Below, in pieces: positions 54,527 to 62,818 of a stretch of 64,000 nt of DNA. Numbering within the stretch: the stretch's first letter is position 1; each line of letters begins with the position of its first letter. The translations under genes were made by a program, and so were the position numbers. A model generated the notes under the pieces. That model had not been told where the DNA came from and ran no database searches. It saw only the letters and a list, made by a program, of their open reading frames with translations. Origin of the DNA: Flavobacterium sp. MDT1-60 (GTDB lineage Bacteria > Bacteroidota > Bacteroidia > Flavobacteriales > Flavobacteriaceae); the NCBI RefSeq assembly GCF_014844035.1, contig NZ_CP062159.1:3596001-3660000 (forward strand). Reading direction: 5' to 3'.

Positions 54527-55183
54527 ATGAAAAAATGTACTCTAATTTTAATGGTTATTTTAACCATTGCAGCGTGTAAAAAAGAAAAAGAAGACAACAC
54601 GACCGTAGCTACTGAAACTAATGTAGATAAGCCAGCTTCCACAAGTGATTCTTTAACTTTAGATGACTATTACAAGTTACCCAATATTGAAGAAAAAGCG
54701 AAATGGTTAAAACAGCATGGTGATAGAGTTAAACGCAAAATACTAGAAGAAGCGGTTTTAAAAGATCATAAAGTAAAAGGCACTGTAACTGATCAAAAAG
54801 GAAAGTATGTTATTACATGGGGGGATCTTAAAAAAATTATTAAGAATCATGGATATGATGCCTATGTAAATTTAGAATATAAAGAAAATAAAATTGATAC
54901 ATTGAAAATGGTATATGAATATATATCAACAAAAGGAGGTCCCTATTATCGCTTTTCTACAGCTTTAATAAGAAGTTTGGCAAAAGAATATGCTAAAAAA
55001 AATGATAATGCTGAATTTCATTTCAGTTTTGCTATTATAGATAAATCTGGAGAACGTGTTGTTGTCATTCAGGTCAATGGAAATCCTGGTAACGGACAAT
55101 CAGTAAATGAAACCCCATATTTTGATTATTCAACTGATCCTTCAAAAAAGAATCAAAGTCCTAATCGTAATATACCATTATAA
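54527..55183 (+). CDS. Lipoprotein of unknown function
   Basis: A 218-residue exported protein. ILMVILTIAACKKEKED is a lipobox with Cys17. The mature part has DDYYKLPNIEEKAKWLKQHG, GKYVITWGDLKKIIKNHGYD and FHFSFAIIDKSGERVVVIQV, with no recognised domain; it appears alpha/beta. The C-terminal tail is Asn/Pro-rich. It is the first gene of the rightward operon and precedes the membrane protein by 10 bp, so it could act as an input component for the histidine kinase encoded two genes later. Confidence 0.6.
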   Translation: MKKCTLILMVILTIAACKKEKEDNTTVATETNVDKPASTSDSLTLDDYYKLPNIEEKAKWLKQHGDRVKRKILEEAVLKDHKVKGTVTDQKGKYVITWGDLKKIIKNHGYDAYVNLEYKENKIDTLKMVYEYISTKGGPYYRFSTALIRSLAKEYAKKNDNAEFHFSFAIIDKSGERVVVIQVNGNPGNGQSVNETPYFDYSTDPSKKNQSPNRNIPL

Positions 55184-55193
55184 ATAAGTAAGA

Positions 55194-55832
55194 TTGAATA
55201 TTCTAGATATTATAAATCCAATAAAAGCATGCGTTTTAATAACGCTGCTTTTTGCTTTAGGCAATCTTCGCTGGAAAATTAAAATGCATCGATATCTCTT
55301 GTATATTCTATTTGTGGTTTTTTTTACAGAATTGATAAATTCTATTTTAGTATATAATAATAGGTCAATTCGAATACCATTTAATATCAGTATTGTTTTT
55401 CATGATATTCTTTGGATGCTGGCGTTTAAAGAAAACACAAAGTCTAAAAAAATGTCCAATAGTATACTATGCGTTTTTGTACTATTTTCTATTATTAATT
55501 TTACTGTGATAGAAATAACAGATGTTTATAATTATTACACTTTCGTTTTTGGTGCCTTGTTATATGTCATACTTTTTATCTATGAAAGTTACAGGCAATT
55601 AAGAGAAGAGAACTTAATGTATTTCTTATCCAATAATTATTTACTATTATTTGCACCGGTGTATTTCTTTTTTGGCATGGGTTTAATGTTAGGATTTAAA
55701 GCCTTGGAGGTTACAAGAATAATTTTATTTGGTCAGGTTACGCTATATGTTTTTATTGTTAATATAGTTTGTATCGCCTATTATACTTTAATCAATATTT
55801 ACATCTACAGAGAAAAAAATAACTACAAATGA
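55194..55832 (+). CDS. Integral membrane protein, TTG start
   Basis: A 212-residue protein with about six hydrophobic spans, for example KACVLITLLFALGNL, YLLYILFVVFFTELI and YLLLFAPVYFFFGMGLML. The frame starts with TTG at 55194, 10 bp after the lipoprotein stop; the first ATG would remove the first membrane segment, so TTG is favoured. Its stop overlaps the kinase start by four bases. This layout resembles the 7TM-like sensor modules found beside HisKA_3 kinases, and it may serve as the sensing partner of the single-span kinase. Confidence 0.65.
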   Translation: MNILDIINPIKACVLITLLFALGNLRWKIKMHRYLLYILFVVFFTELINSILVYNNRSIRIPFNISIVFHDILWMLAFKENTKSKKMSNSILCVFVLFSIINFTVIEITDVYNYYTFVFGALLYVILFIYESYRQLREENLMYFLSNNYLLLFAPVYFFFGMGLMLGFKALEVTRIILFGQVTLYVFIVNIVCIAYYTLINIYIYREKNNYK

Positions 55833-56602
55833 ATCAAGTCGTACTAGGAATAATAATAGCCTTTATTTTTATTGGTTTAATACTATTTTTTTGTGTTATT
55901 CTGATTCGTCTTTATTTTAATAAGATAAAAAAATATACAGAGCTTTTGCATGAGAAAGATCTCAATTTCCAAAAAGCAATTACTCAAACTGTAATTGAAA
56001 CTCAGGAGCAGGTACTGAATAATATTTCTCAGGATCTTCATGATGATGCCGGTCAGCAGTTGACATACATCAATTTTCAAATAGAAAATATGAAGTTGGA
56101 TTCTCCCGAACTGGGAGAAATATTAGAACCGGTATCACAATCACTTGGAAATTTATCAAAATCCATAAGAAGTATCAGTCATGCCCTGAACACCCAATTA
56201 TTATTACAGCAAGATGTAATAAAAGCAATTGCCACAGAAATAAAGCGGTTGAAAAAAAACAGCAAAATTGAAATTATATACTCTTTTGAGGAAATCAAGG
56301 TGAAGAAATTTGATGACAATGAAAAGATAATCATTTATCGCATCTTTCAGGAATGTATCAATAATATTTTTAAACATGCTAAAGCCAATAAAATAAATAT
56401 TTATATAACAACCACTCCTCATTTTAAAATGATAATTGCAGATAACGGTAAAGGTTTTGATTCTGACGATAAAAAAAACAGATTATCTTTTGGGTTGATA
56501 AATATGGCAAAAAGAGCCGATAGTATGTCATATCATTTTACTGTAAAAAGTATGCTAGGATCTGGCACTGAAATTACCCTATCAGAAAACAAAAGAATTT
56601 AA
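55829..56602 (+). CDS. HisKA_3-type sensor histidine kinase
   Basis: A 257-residue kinase of the NarX/DesK class. One N-terminal transmembrane helix (LGIIIAFIFIGLILFFCVIL) is followed by a coiled linker, the HisKA_3 phosphoacceptor NISQDLHDDAGQQLTYINFQ (His at the start of HDD), and a HATPase domain with RIFQECINNIFKHAKA (N box), IIADNGKGFDSD (G1) and FGLINMAKRADSM (G2). It has almost no external sensing region, so it probably takes its signal from the membrane protein encoded by the overlapping upstream gene. Gap to the response regulator is 2 bp. Confidence 0.93.
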   Translation: MNQVVLGIIIAFIFIGLILFFCVILIRLYFNKIKKYTELLHEKDLNFQKAITQTVIETQEQVLNNISQDLHDDAGQQLTYINFQIENMKLDSPELGEILEPVSQSLGNLSKSIRSISHALNTQLLLQQDVIKAIATEIKRLKKNSKIEIIYSFEEIKVKKFDDNEKIIIYRIFQECINNIFKHAKANKINIYITTTPHFKMIIADNGKGFDSDDKKNRLSFGLINMAKRADSMSYHFTVKSMLGSGTEITLSENKRI

Positions 56603-56604
56603 GT

Positions 56605-57258
56605 ATGGAACAAACTACTATTTGTATAATTGATGATCATTCTATTGTAAGACAAGGTCTAAAAGAATTACTGCATAAAATTGGCAACTACAAAGTAATT
56701 CATGAGTTTGATAATGGTGATGATTTCTTGCAGGCACTACCAATAAACCCTTCTCCCCATATATACATTCTGGATTACTCCATGCCTCATATGAATGGTA
56801 TTGAAGTATTAAAAGCACTAGAAGAAAAAGAAGAAGAGTACAAAGTCTTACTGTTGACACAGCATCTTGACGAGCAAATAATTGATGCAGCTTATCATCA
56901 TGGCGCCAGAGGTTTTTTACATAAAAATTGTACAGCCCACGATTTGAAATTTGCTATTGATAACATTATTAAAATAGGATATAACAATGTTTCTGAAATT
57001 CTTAAACGTGTACGTAATTATGATAGCAATGGTGAGAAAAAGCAAAATATTGTTTTAACTCAGCGAGAATTCGATTTCCTGAGATTGGTTTGTGATGAAA
57101 GGGAATTCACCTATGAACAGATGGCAGAAATTATGAATCTGTCAATAAAATCTATTGAAATTTATAGAGCTGCTTTATTTGAAAAATACAATATCAAATC
57201 AAAAGTAGGGCTTGTGTTATTTTCTTTTAAACACCGCCTAACTGAACCTTTTTTGTAA
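56605..57258 (+). CDS. LuxR/NarL-family response regulator
   Basis: A 217-residue regulator. Receiver: ICIIDDHSIVRQGLKELL, with phosphoacceptor Asp in HIYILDYSMPHMNG, and Lys in GFLHKNCTAHDL. Output: LTQREFDFLRLVCDEREFTY and EQMAEIMNLSIKSIEIYRAA, a LuxR-type helix-turn-helix. It forms a two-component pair with the kinase 2 bp upstream. The palindromes at 54317-54462 in the divergent region are plausible targets because NarL-type regulators bind such inverted repeats; direct evidence is lacking. Confidence 0.93.
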   Translation: MEQTTICIIDDHSIVRQGLKELLHKIGNYKVIHEFDNGDDFLQALPINPSPHIYILDYSMPHMNGIEVLKALEEKEEEYKVLLLTQHLDEQIIDAAYHHGARGFLHKNCTAHDLKFAIDNIIKIGYNNVSEILKRVRNYDSNGEKKQNIVLTQREFDFLRLVCDEREFTYEQMAEIMNLSIKSIEIYRAALFEKYNIKSKVGLVLFSFKHRLTEPFL

Positions 57259-57260
57259 TT

Positions 57261-57293
57261 AAATCCCCTTTTCATAACGAAAAGGGATTTTTC
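57261..57293 (+). terminator. Terminator of the two-component operon
   Basis: ATCCCCTTTTC pairs with GAAAAGGGAT around a four-base loop with one bulged C, followed by TTTTTC, immediately after the response-regulator stop codon. Confidence 0.75.
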
Positions 57294-57314
57294 TTATACC
57301 TCTTCCCTATTATT

Positions 57315-57398
57315 TAATATCGTATTCTAAAGTTTGAATAAGGGATATTTTATTCCGCTACAGCATCAATCTTATCGGTTTTTCTTGATTTTCTCAAC
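57315..57398. repeat. Direct repeat G, right copy (att-like)
   Basis: 57315-57391 is identical to 49235-49311 over 77 bp. On the minus strand it begins with the codons VEKIKKNR-stop of the gene at 57372-57911 and continues 57 bp past the stop. The intact gene on this side indicates this is the ancestral end and that an element, or a duplicated block, lies between the two copies. Confidence 0.9.
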
Positions 57399-57911
57399 TC
57401 CCCTTTCTCTTATTATTTCTGCTGCATCGAGCATTTTGATTAAATGAATATAGGGCGTCGTCAGGTCAGAGTCAGGATTTCCGGGACAGGGAGATAAAGA
57501 AAGCTCCAGGATTAGACATAGAAAGAATTCAAATTCTTCCAGCGTTTTTTCATCAAATGCTTTTTGAAATACAATAAAAGGATTTTCATATTCTTCGTTC
57601 GTCAGGGAAGAAAGATGAAATACTGTTTCAGAGTGCAAAGGCGCTGTAACTTTCCATTTTTTGCTTTTCTGTTGGAGACCGTAACAGACTTTGACAAAAG
57701 AGTTGATTGCAGTGTAAAAGACAAAAGCATTGGAGGGGTTGTCCTGTTCGTAAGCTTTCGTTTTACAGCTATAAATTACCACTTCAGTTAAATTTTGTTT
57801 ATAATAATCAAGATGTGCAAAATCAAAAAAGGCTTTAACTGCCTTAAATGGATTTCCTGCCGCCAACCCTGCCCAAAAGTTAGTTTCGAATGCTATTTTA
57901 TTCTTTTTCAT
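57372..57911 (-). CDS. Hypothetical protein with its 3' end in direct repeat G
   Basis: A 179-residue soluble protein of unknown family. NPFKAVKAFFDFAHLDYYKQ and FHLSSLTNEEYENPFIVFQK are helical, with many aromatic residues; there is no signal peptide. Its final nine codons and 57 bp beyond them are repeated exactly at 49235-49311. This is the typical footprint left by elements that integrate at the 3' end of a gene and regenerate it. The gene itself appears intact. Confidence 0.6.
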   Translation of the reverse strand: MKKNKIAFETNFWAGLAAGNPFKAVKAFFDFAHLDYYKQNLTEVVIYSCKTKAYEQDNPSNAFVFYTAINSFVKVCYGLQQKSKKWKVTAPLHSETVFHLSSLTNEEYENPFIVFQKAFDEKTLEEFEFFLCLILELSLSPCPGNPDSDLTTPYIHLIKMLDAAEIIRERGVEKIKKNR

Positions 57912-58022
57912 AATAAGTAGATTTAAAATTTACAAGCGAAATTCCGTTCTTTCAAAAGGATAATCTATTCGTAAACTGGATATAATACCTGACAAAAACG
58001 GCTCTTTTATGGGATATTTTTT

Positions 58023-58067
58023 TATCTTTGAAATTCAGGATTTTTAATCCAAATGGCTTTATCTTTG
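58023..58067 (+). promoter_or_regulatory. Two TATCTTTG motifs upstream of the XRE gene
   Basis: TATCTTTG occurs at 58023-58030 and 58060-58067, 64 and 27 bp before the start codon. Each fits TAnnTTTG, the -7 element used by Bacteroidota sigma factor. Neither has a clear TTG at the expected distance, so the evidence is partial. Confidence 0.3.
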
Positions 58068-58093
58068 AGCCTTTAGAAAAATTGATATTCATT

Positions 58094-58498
58094 ATGGAAC
58101 AGAAAATACATCAGGGAAGAAACGTAAAACGCTTCAGAGAAATGCTTGGCATAAAACAAGAGGCATTGGCTTTTGATCTGGGAAATGACTGGAACCAAAA
58201 GAAAATTTCTATGCTGGAGCAAAAAGATATAATTGAAGATGATATATTGGATCAAATCTCAAATGCATTAAAAATTCCAGTTGAAGCTTTTCAGAATTTT
58301 GATGAAGATCAGGCAATAAATATTATTTCTAATACTTTTCATGATACTCAAGGATTAATAAATTATAATCCAACTTTCAATAATAATTCAATTGAAAAAT
58401 TGATCCAACTTCATGAAGAAAAAATTGCTTTATACGAGCGTATGTTGAAAGAGAAAGATGAAATGATGGCGAGGCTTGAGAAATTGATTGCTAAATAA
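58094..58498 (+). CDS. XRE-family helix-turn-helix regulator
   Basis: A 134-residue regulator from MEQKIHQGRNVKRFREMLGI; the longer frame from 58028 would add a hydrophobic lead not seen in the family and crosses the promoter motifs. NVKRFREMLGIKQEALAFDL and WNQKKISMLEQKDIIEDDIL give the HTH_3 fold, IPVEAF completes it, and the C terminus LIQLHEEKIALYERMLKEKD is a likely coiled coil for oligomerisation. This architecture is frequent in Flavobacteriia. Targets are unknown. Confidence 0.85.
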   Translation: MEQKIHQGRNVKRFREMLGIKQEALAFDLGNDWNQKKISMLEQKDIIEDDILDQISNALKIPVEAFQNFDEDQAINIISNTFHDTQGLINYNPTFNNNSIEKLIQLHEEKIALYERMLKEKDEMMARLEKLIAK

Positions 58499-58524
58499 TT
58501 ATTTATAAAGATAATTAATTTCAC

Positions 58525-58549
58525 AAAGAGACTTTCTAGTCTCTTTTTT
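58525..58549 (+). terminator. Terminator of the XRE gene
   Basis: AAAGAGACT and AGTCTCTTT form a perfect nine-pair stem with a TTCT loop and the T tract continues for three more bases, 27 bp after the stop codon. Confidence 0.8.
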
Positions 58550-58645
58550 GTTTTGACAGTATTTGTTCAACTTCATAATGTTTTAATATCTTAATTAAAT
58601 GACAGTTGTGCGATCGCCGATTTCGTTATATTAAATGAAACTGCT

Positions 58646-59056
58646 TTAAATACGGCTGACAAATCTCTTTTCTTTAGCACTATTCCATTGTACCTGATAT
58701 GTTTTACCATTCATTTGGTCAAGTAATAAGAAATTATATGTGTTTTTTGTAGGGTAAAGTGTAAACCTCCCGTTTATTTCTTCTGCAGTCAATACAAGTG
58801 AATCTGAATTTAATACTAGTTCGCCTTCGTAGCCCTCTTCTGATATAGTAAAATGTACTTGCCACATTTTTCCATTTCGAGTATCTAATTTAATAAAAGT
58901 CCAATAGTTTTCAGTTGGAAATAATTGATAAATCGGAGCTTCAACTTGCTTTTCTATCTGTTTTGTTGCACTTGTACTATTTTGTGGCGTTTGTCCTTGT
59001 AAAGGCAAAACAAATAAAATCAGCAATGTAATCAGCATAAATTTTCTAGTCATCAT
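58646..59056 (-). CDS. Small secreted protein of unknown function
   Basis: A 136-residue exported protein; the signal MLITLLILFVLPLQGQ ends near residue 22. The mature part contains two similar units, YWTFIKLDTRNGKMWQVHFT and YNFLLLDQMNGKTYQVQWN, each with L-D-x-x-N-G-K-x-x-Q-V, so it is an internal duplication of a beta-hairpin module. No family is recognised. It is 48 bp downstream of the NACHT gene on the same strand and may be cotranscribed, although an export signal on one and not the other argues against a common complex. Confidence 0.6.
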   Translation of the reverse strand: MMTRKFMLITLLILFVLPLQGQTPQNSTSATKQIEKQVEAPIYQLFPTENYWTFIKLDTRNGKMWQVHFTISEEGYEGELVLNSDSLVLTAEEINGRFTLYPTKNTYNFLLLDQMNGKTYQVQWNSAKEKRFVSRI

Positions 59057-59104
59057 ATTTTTCTTTGTATTAAATTATATCCATCTAATATTTGCATAGA
59101 ATAA

Positions 59105-61726
59105 TTAAAAGCCTTGATAATAATCCTCTTGGATATTTTCAATTTCTTCATTATATTTTTTTAGAAATATTTTGCATTTATCAATGTCTAAATGTTGATC
59201 GCTTTTTTCAAGAAAAGTAGATACAACAAGGTTATTAAAAAAAGCTAAATTTTCAGCTGTCTCATTTGAAAAGTTTTGTTGTAAATTCACAATTACGGCT
59301 TCAGGAAAACCTTTCTTAAATTCTTTTTTTCCTTTTTTATTTTTTTTTGAATCATTTTTAATCTGTTTTAATAAATCACTTTTTTTATCAATTAAAAGCT
59401 CTAAAATATCAGATTTCTTTCTCGATCCAATAATAGTCATTGAAGAAAAAACAATAACTATTATTTTGTGGTCATCATCCATAAAGTCTGGAAAATTTTC
59501 CAATTTACCACCATTAAAGAAATCTTCTTTTTTTAATTTGTCGAAAATTGAATTAATAAAATCATTATTTCTATCTGTAATTATTAAATATGATTTATTA
59601 AAAGTTATTAGTTTTCGAAGAATCACTTCATTTAAGTCAATATTTGGAAGGGAGTGTAAAGAAGAAAACGAATTTTCAAAATGCTCAACGAACTCATTTA
59701 AGTAGGGCACAATAACTGATTCTCTGAAAGACTTAAAATCAATATCATAGCATAGCTTGAAAACAAAAAAATATTTTTCAGACTTAGAACTTTTATACAT
59801 CTGATTTAAAATACTTACCTGTTTTTCTTTCGAATCTCTGCAAATATATTCTGCAGTAAAATACTCTTGAAAGGATTTGTGAGACCACTTGTATTGCAGA
59901 CCTTCTTTATTAAATAATGGTACTGCCTTTACAAGATCTTCGGCTAAATCAGTGAATTTAAATTTTATGTGAGGCAATCTTTTTGAAATTTCATCAAGAT
60001 ATTTATTAAGAATTGCATCATTATATTCAATTTCTTCTTTTTTAAATGTGTAATAAGCAAATTCCCTTAATATTTGAAAAAAATCATTAAAGCTAAGTTT
60101 TGTCTTTTTATTTCGCACAAAACTATCTCCTTTAGTCAAATCATGATCTTGATATAGGGCTTCGAATACATCATAATAAAATTCTTGAAGTTGAATAGGA
60201 ATGTTCTCTCTATGTTCAAATTTTTTATAAAGTAGAGATACTAATAACGGGCTTTGTAAAAAATCATCGATGTTTTCAAAATCATTTTCTTTAAGCTTCT
60301 CTATCAATCTCAATGATTTTTCACTATTATTACCAATTTTCTTTATTAATTCAAAAGCCTCCGTTTTCTCCATTTTTTTTACTTTAAATTCTTTAAAATC
60401 ACTAAAAGTATTTAAAGCTGTTTCTGGCCTAGAAGTTAACAAAAATAGATTGTTCGATGATTTGGAAATAAAATTTTGTAAATCAGTGGTAACAAATTCT
60501 CTGTCAATATCAGAAATTTCATCATAGCCATCGAAAAAGAAAATAAAATTGCCCTGAGCAATTAATTTAGTAACTAAATCTTTTTCTAGAACTTTATCAA
60601 TTGGATTGAGTTCTGAAATAATTTCTTCGATAATAGTTTTTTTATTTTTAAGTTTTCTCAGTTCTATAAAGATTGGAATACCCTTTTTATATTTTATAAC
60701 ATTTAAAAATAGCCACTTCATAATTGTTGATTTTCCCATTCCTCCATTGTCAACAATTATAACCTTCCTAAATTGTGGAAGAAAATCTTCTTCGTAATTT
60801 AAAGTGCACACTTTTAACGGCTTACAGTTTACATCTTCCGCTTTGCATTCTAAATTTAAAGGGTAATAAAAATCTTCTAATTTTTTTTGCTGATTTCCAA
60901 ATACTAAAGTTCTTGATGAAGAATAGTGTGTATATACTCTTTGAATATATTCTTTAAATCTAAATGAAAAATCTTTGTTTTCTCTTTCTTCTTTAGGAAT
61001 AATTTTATTTAAAATTGGAGATAGATATGTCTCAATTATACTTTCCAGAAGCGCATTATCAGTAATAGTTAATACTCTAAAGAAATATTTAACCAACGAA
61101 TCGTGTTCAAAAAGATAGCGAGACAAATCAGAGGGATTTATACATTTTATTTCAATTTTTTCTAATACTCTAAATATTTCGACTTTTTGATCATTATAAT
61201 TAATAGTTTTCAATCCAACATATTTAGAAATTAATTCTTCACAATAATGTTCAATATCTTCTGTTTTAAAATTTTTATTGAAATTGCTAATCAAGGTAAT
61301 AGAAGTTTCTGCCAAACCTTTAGAAACTGCTAAATAATAAGTAAAATTATCTATATCAGTAATTAAACTTTTATCATTTATATAATGTAAAACAAATTTT
61401 AGAATTTCTTTTAATACTTCAGGCTTTGTGATATTTTTATTGATTTGTTTACATTGGATCAAACCAACATTAGCACCTTTTTTTGTCAATATACAATCTC
61501 TTCCTTTTTCTCCGACACCTTGCATCAAAGCAACTCCATCATATTTTTCTATTAAGCTTGAATCTTTTGTTTCTATTCTTAATTGAAAAATTTGATATAA
61601 CATGATTTCAAAAATCCGATCACTTAATTCTGTAAATGGAAAAGATTGACCTGTATACGCAGTAGGTTTTGAATTAGTTGCTACAGTCTCTGTTATTTCA
61701 CTATTAGTAATCTGCTTTTTTTTCAT
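59105..61726 (-). CDS. Endonuclease-like plus NACHT ATPase (probable anti-phage NLR-like protein)
   Basis: An 873-residue STAND ATPase. The N-terminal module (about 30-140) has YDGVALMQGVGEKGRDCIL and VGLIQCKQINK, with Asp77 and Gln91-x-Lys93 laid out as in Mrr-type PD-(D/E)xK nucleases. The NACHT domain (about 320-480) has Walker A VDNGGMGKSTIMKWLF (Lys332, Ser333), Walker B IFFFDGYDEISD (Asp399, Asp402, Glu403) and sensor LLTSRPE. A winged-helix-like segment with LQYKWSHKSFQEYFTAEY and a helical C-terminal region follow. bNACHT proteins with nuclease-type effectors are known to protect bacteria from phage. It has no gene-specific regulator; a small secreted protein follows. Target recognition would lie in the C-terminal part. 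Confidence 0.85.
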   Translation of the reverse strand: MKKKQITNSEITETVATNSKPTAYTGQSFPFTELSDRIFEIMLYQIFQLRIETKDSSLIEKYDGVALMQGVGEKGRDCILTKKGANVGLIQCKQINKNITKPEVLKEILKFVLHYINDKSLITDIDNFTYYLAVSKGLAETSITLISNFNKNFKTEDIEHYCEELISKYVGLKTINYNDQKVEIFRVLEKIEIKCINPSDLSRYLFEHDSLVKYFFRVLTITDNALLESIIETYLSPILNKIIPKEERENKDFSFRFKEYIQRVYTHYSSSRTLVFGNQQKKLEDFYYPLNLECKAEDVNCKPLKVCTLNYEEDFLPQFRKVIIVDNGGMGKSTIMKWLFLNVIKYKKGIPIFIELRKLKNKKTIIEEIISELNPIDKVLEKDLVTKLIAQGNFIFFFDGYDEISDIDREFVTTDLQNFISKSSNNLFLLTSRPETALNTFSDFKEFKVKKMEKTEAFELIKKIGNNSEKSLRLIEKLKENDFENIDDFLQSPLLVSLLYKKFEHRENIPIQLQEFYYDVFEALYQDHDLTKGDSFVRNKKTKLSFNDFFQILREFAYYTFKKEEIEYNDAILNKYLDEISKRLPHIKFKFTDLAEDLVKAVPLFNKEGLQYKWSHKSFQEYFTAEYICRDSKEKQVSILNQMYKSSKSEKYFFVFKLCYDIDFKSFRESVIVPYLNEFVEHFENSFSSLHSLPNIDLNEVILRKLITFNKSYLIITDRNNDFINSIFDKLKKEDFFNGGKLENFPDFMDDDHKIIVIVFSSMTIIGSRKKSDILELLIDKKSDLLKQIKNDSKKNKKGKKEFKKGFPEAVIVNLQQNFSNETAENLAFFNNLVVSTFLEKSDQHLDIDKCKIFLKKYNEEIENIQEDYYQGF

Positions 61727-62170
61727 GTTGATCTTTTATTATTAATTAAATTGTTTTAAATTTAAATATATCTTCCCAAAACTTTTCTTTTACATAAAAC
61801 TTAAAATTAGTTTAAGCAAGTATATAAATTACACTTAGACTTTTTACAGGTATAAATACGTGTTTTATAAAGTAGCATATGTCGTTTTACATTGGAACAA
61901 CAGATTTATTAGGTTTTTAGTAATTAATCTATTCAACCTTGAAGTAAGTTAAACTTGCTATACCCGATCGCGCGGATTTGTAATCCGTGCCCGTAAAGCA
62001 TATCTTAACAGATTTAAAAAAAGAAATCCATTTTTTATCAATATTAGGAACGGGCACGGAAAGAATTTCTGCGCTATCGTTGCGCATATTCGAGCGATCG
62101 GGAATTTAAACCACAATAATCCTAAAATATTTGCGTTCGCTATGAAAATTAAAACTTTATAATAAATACT
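61727..62170. other. Intergenic region containing a REP/MITE-like element
   Basis: About 235 bp upstream of the NACHT gene are AT-rich with no distinctive feature. The GC-rich element at 61963-62102 occupies the rest up to about 70 bp before the thioesterase start. Confidence 0.4.
61963..62102. repeat. REP/MITE-like element with inverted repeats
   Basis: CCCGATCGC (61963) and GCGATCGGG (62102) are perfect outer inverted repeats, and CGTGCCCGT (61986) and ACGGGCACG (62050) perfect inner ones. The 140-bp body has a GC-rich composition unlike its surroundings. This architecture matches the REP-type elements moved by RAYT transposases, of which none is seen in the window. Confidence 0.65.
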
Positions 62171-62587
62171 ATGGAATATTCAAAAAATTACACTGTTGCA
62201 GACGCGCATATAGATGTACAAGGCATTATGGATGGCTTATATTACCCTTTTTATATGGAGGAATGCCGCCATGATTATATTCGGGAGATTCTAGGTTTTG
62301 ATTTCGTTCAACAGGCAGAAAATGGTGTATTTATGGTTTTATCAGAATATAAGATCAAATTTATACGCTCCCTCAAAAAAGATGATAATTTTGATGTGAC
62401 CTGTGCTGTATATACAGATGCTAAAGGATTACCAAGACTGCATTTTAAACAATCAATAATAAAAAATGGAAAAATAATGGTTTCAGCAGTATTTACAGGA
62501 ACTTGTATTCCTGCAACTGGAGGAAGACCTTATTTACCAGAAGAGTTGAAAGCGAATTTTGCTGATGCCTCTTCATTGGAAGTTTAA
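62171..62587 (+). CDS. Hotdog-fold acyl-CoA thioesterase (YbgC-like)
   Basis: A 138-residue hotdog protein. AHIDVQGIMDGLYYPFYMEE follows the 4HBT layout (D-x-x-G-x-x-x-N-x-x-Y-x-x-x-x-E) and places the likely catalytic Asp in HIDVQG. KFIRSLKKDDNFDVTCAVYT and RLHFKQSIIKNGKIMVSAVF form the beta sheet. Members hydrolyse thioesters of CoA or acyl carrier protein. The standard His of the classical motif is not obvious, so activity is not certain. It stands alone. Confidence 0.8.
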   Translation: MEYSKNYTVADAHIDVQGIMDGLYYPFYMEECRHDYIREILGFDFVQQAENGVFMVLSEYKIKFIRSLKKDDNFDVTCAVYTDAKGLPRLHFKQSIIKNGKIMVSAVFTGTCIPATGGRPYLPEELKANFADASSLEV

Positions 62588-62721
62588 TAAATATAATATA
62601 GTTAAACTACAATTTGCTTTCTCATAAATTAGCATACGTGTTTAATCGGTAAATATGATTTTAGAAAAAGGTTGAAAATCTATATTCTGTGAGATTAAAT
62701 TAAAAGATCGCGTAGCTTTCT

Positions 62722-62770
62722 TCAGATTTCTGGAATTTCAATTTTTGCTTTGCCTGCGAATTAGAAATAA
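62722..62770. repeat. Partial copy of a DUF1826 gene segment
   Basis: About 49 bp matches 63754-63802 inside the DUF1826 gene: GATTTC-GGAAT, TTTTTGCT-TGCCTGCGAAT and TTAGAAATAA are shared in the same order and orientation. On the minus strand the copy encodes ISNSQAKQKLKF, against ISNSQAEQKILI in the gene. It looks like a relic of a partial duplication. Confidence 0.5.
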
Positions 62771-62778
62771 ATAACTCA

Positions 62779-62808
62779 TAAAAGAGATTTCAATCGAAAT
62801 CTCTTTTA
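62779..62808 (+). terminator. Hairpin just before the pseudouridine synthase gene
   Basis: TAAAAGAGATTTC pairs with GAAATCTCTTTTA around a four-base loop. It is 11 bp before the start codon at 62819 and close to palindromic, so it may terminate transcription from the left or affect translation of the next gene. Confidence 0.55.
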
Positions 62809-62818
62809 CTTTTGCCAA

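Noticed and set aside
49312..57314. Prophage or integrase-bearing element between the direct repeats
   Set aside because: No phage structural, lysis, integrase or transposase gene is visible in the interval, so only an island-like segment is claimed.
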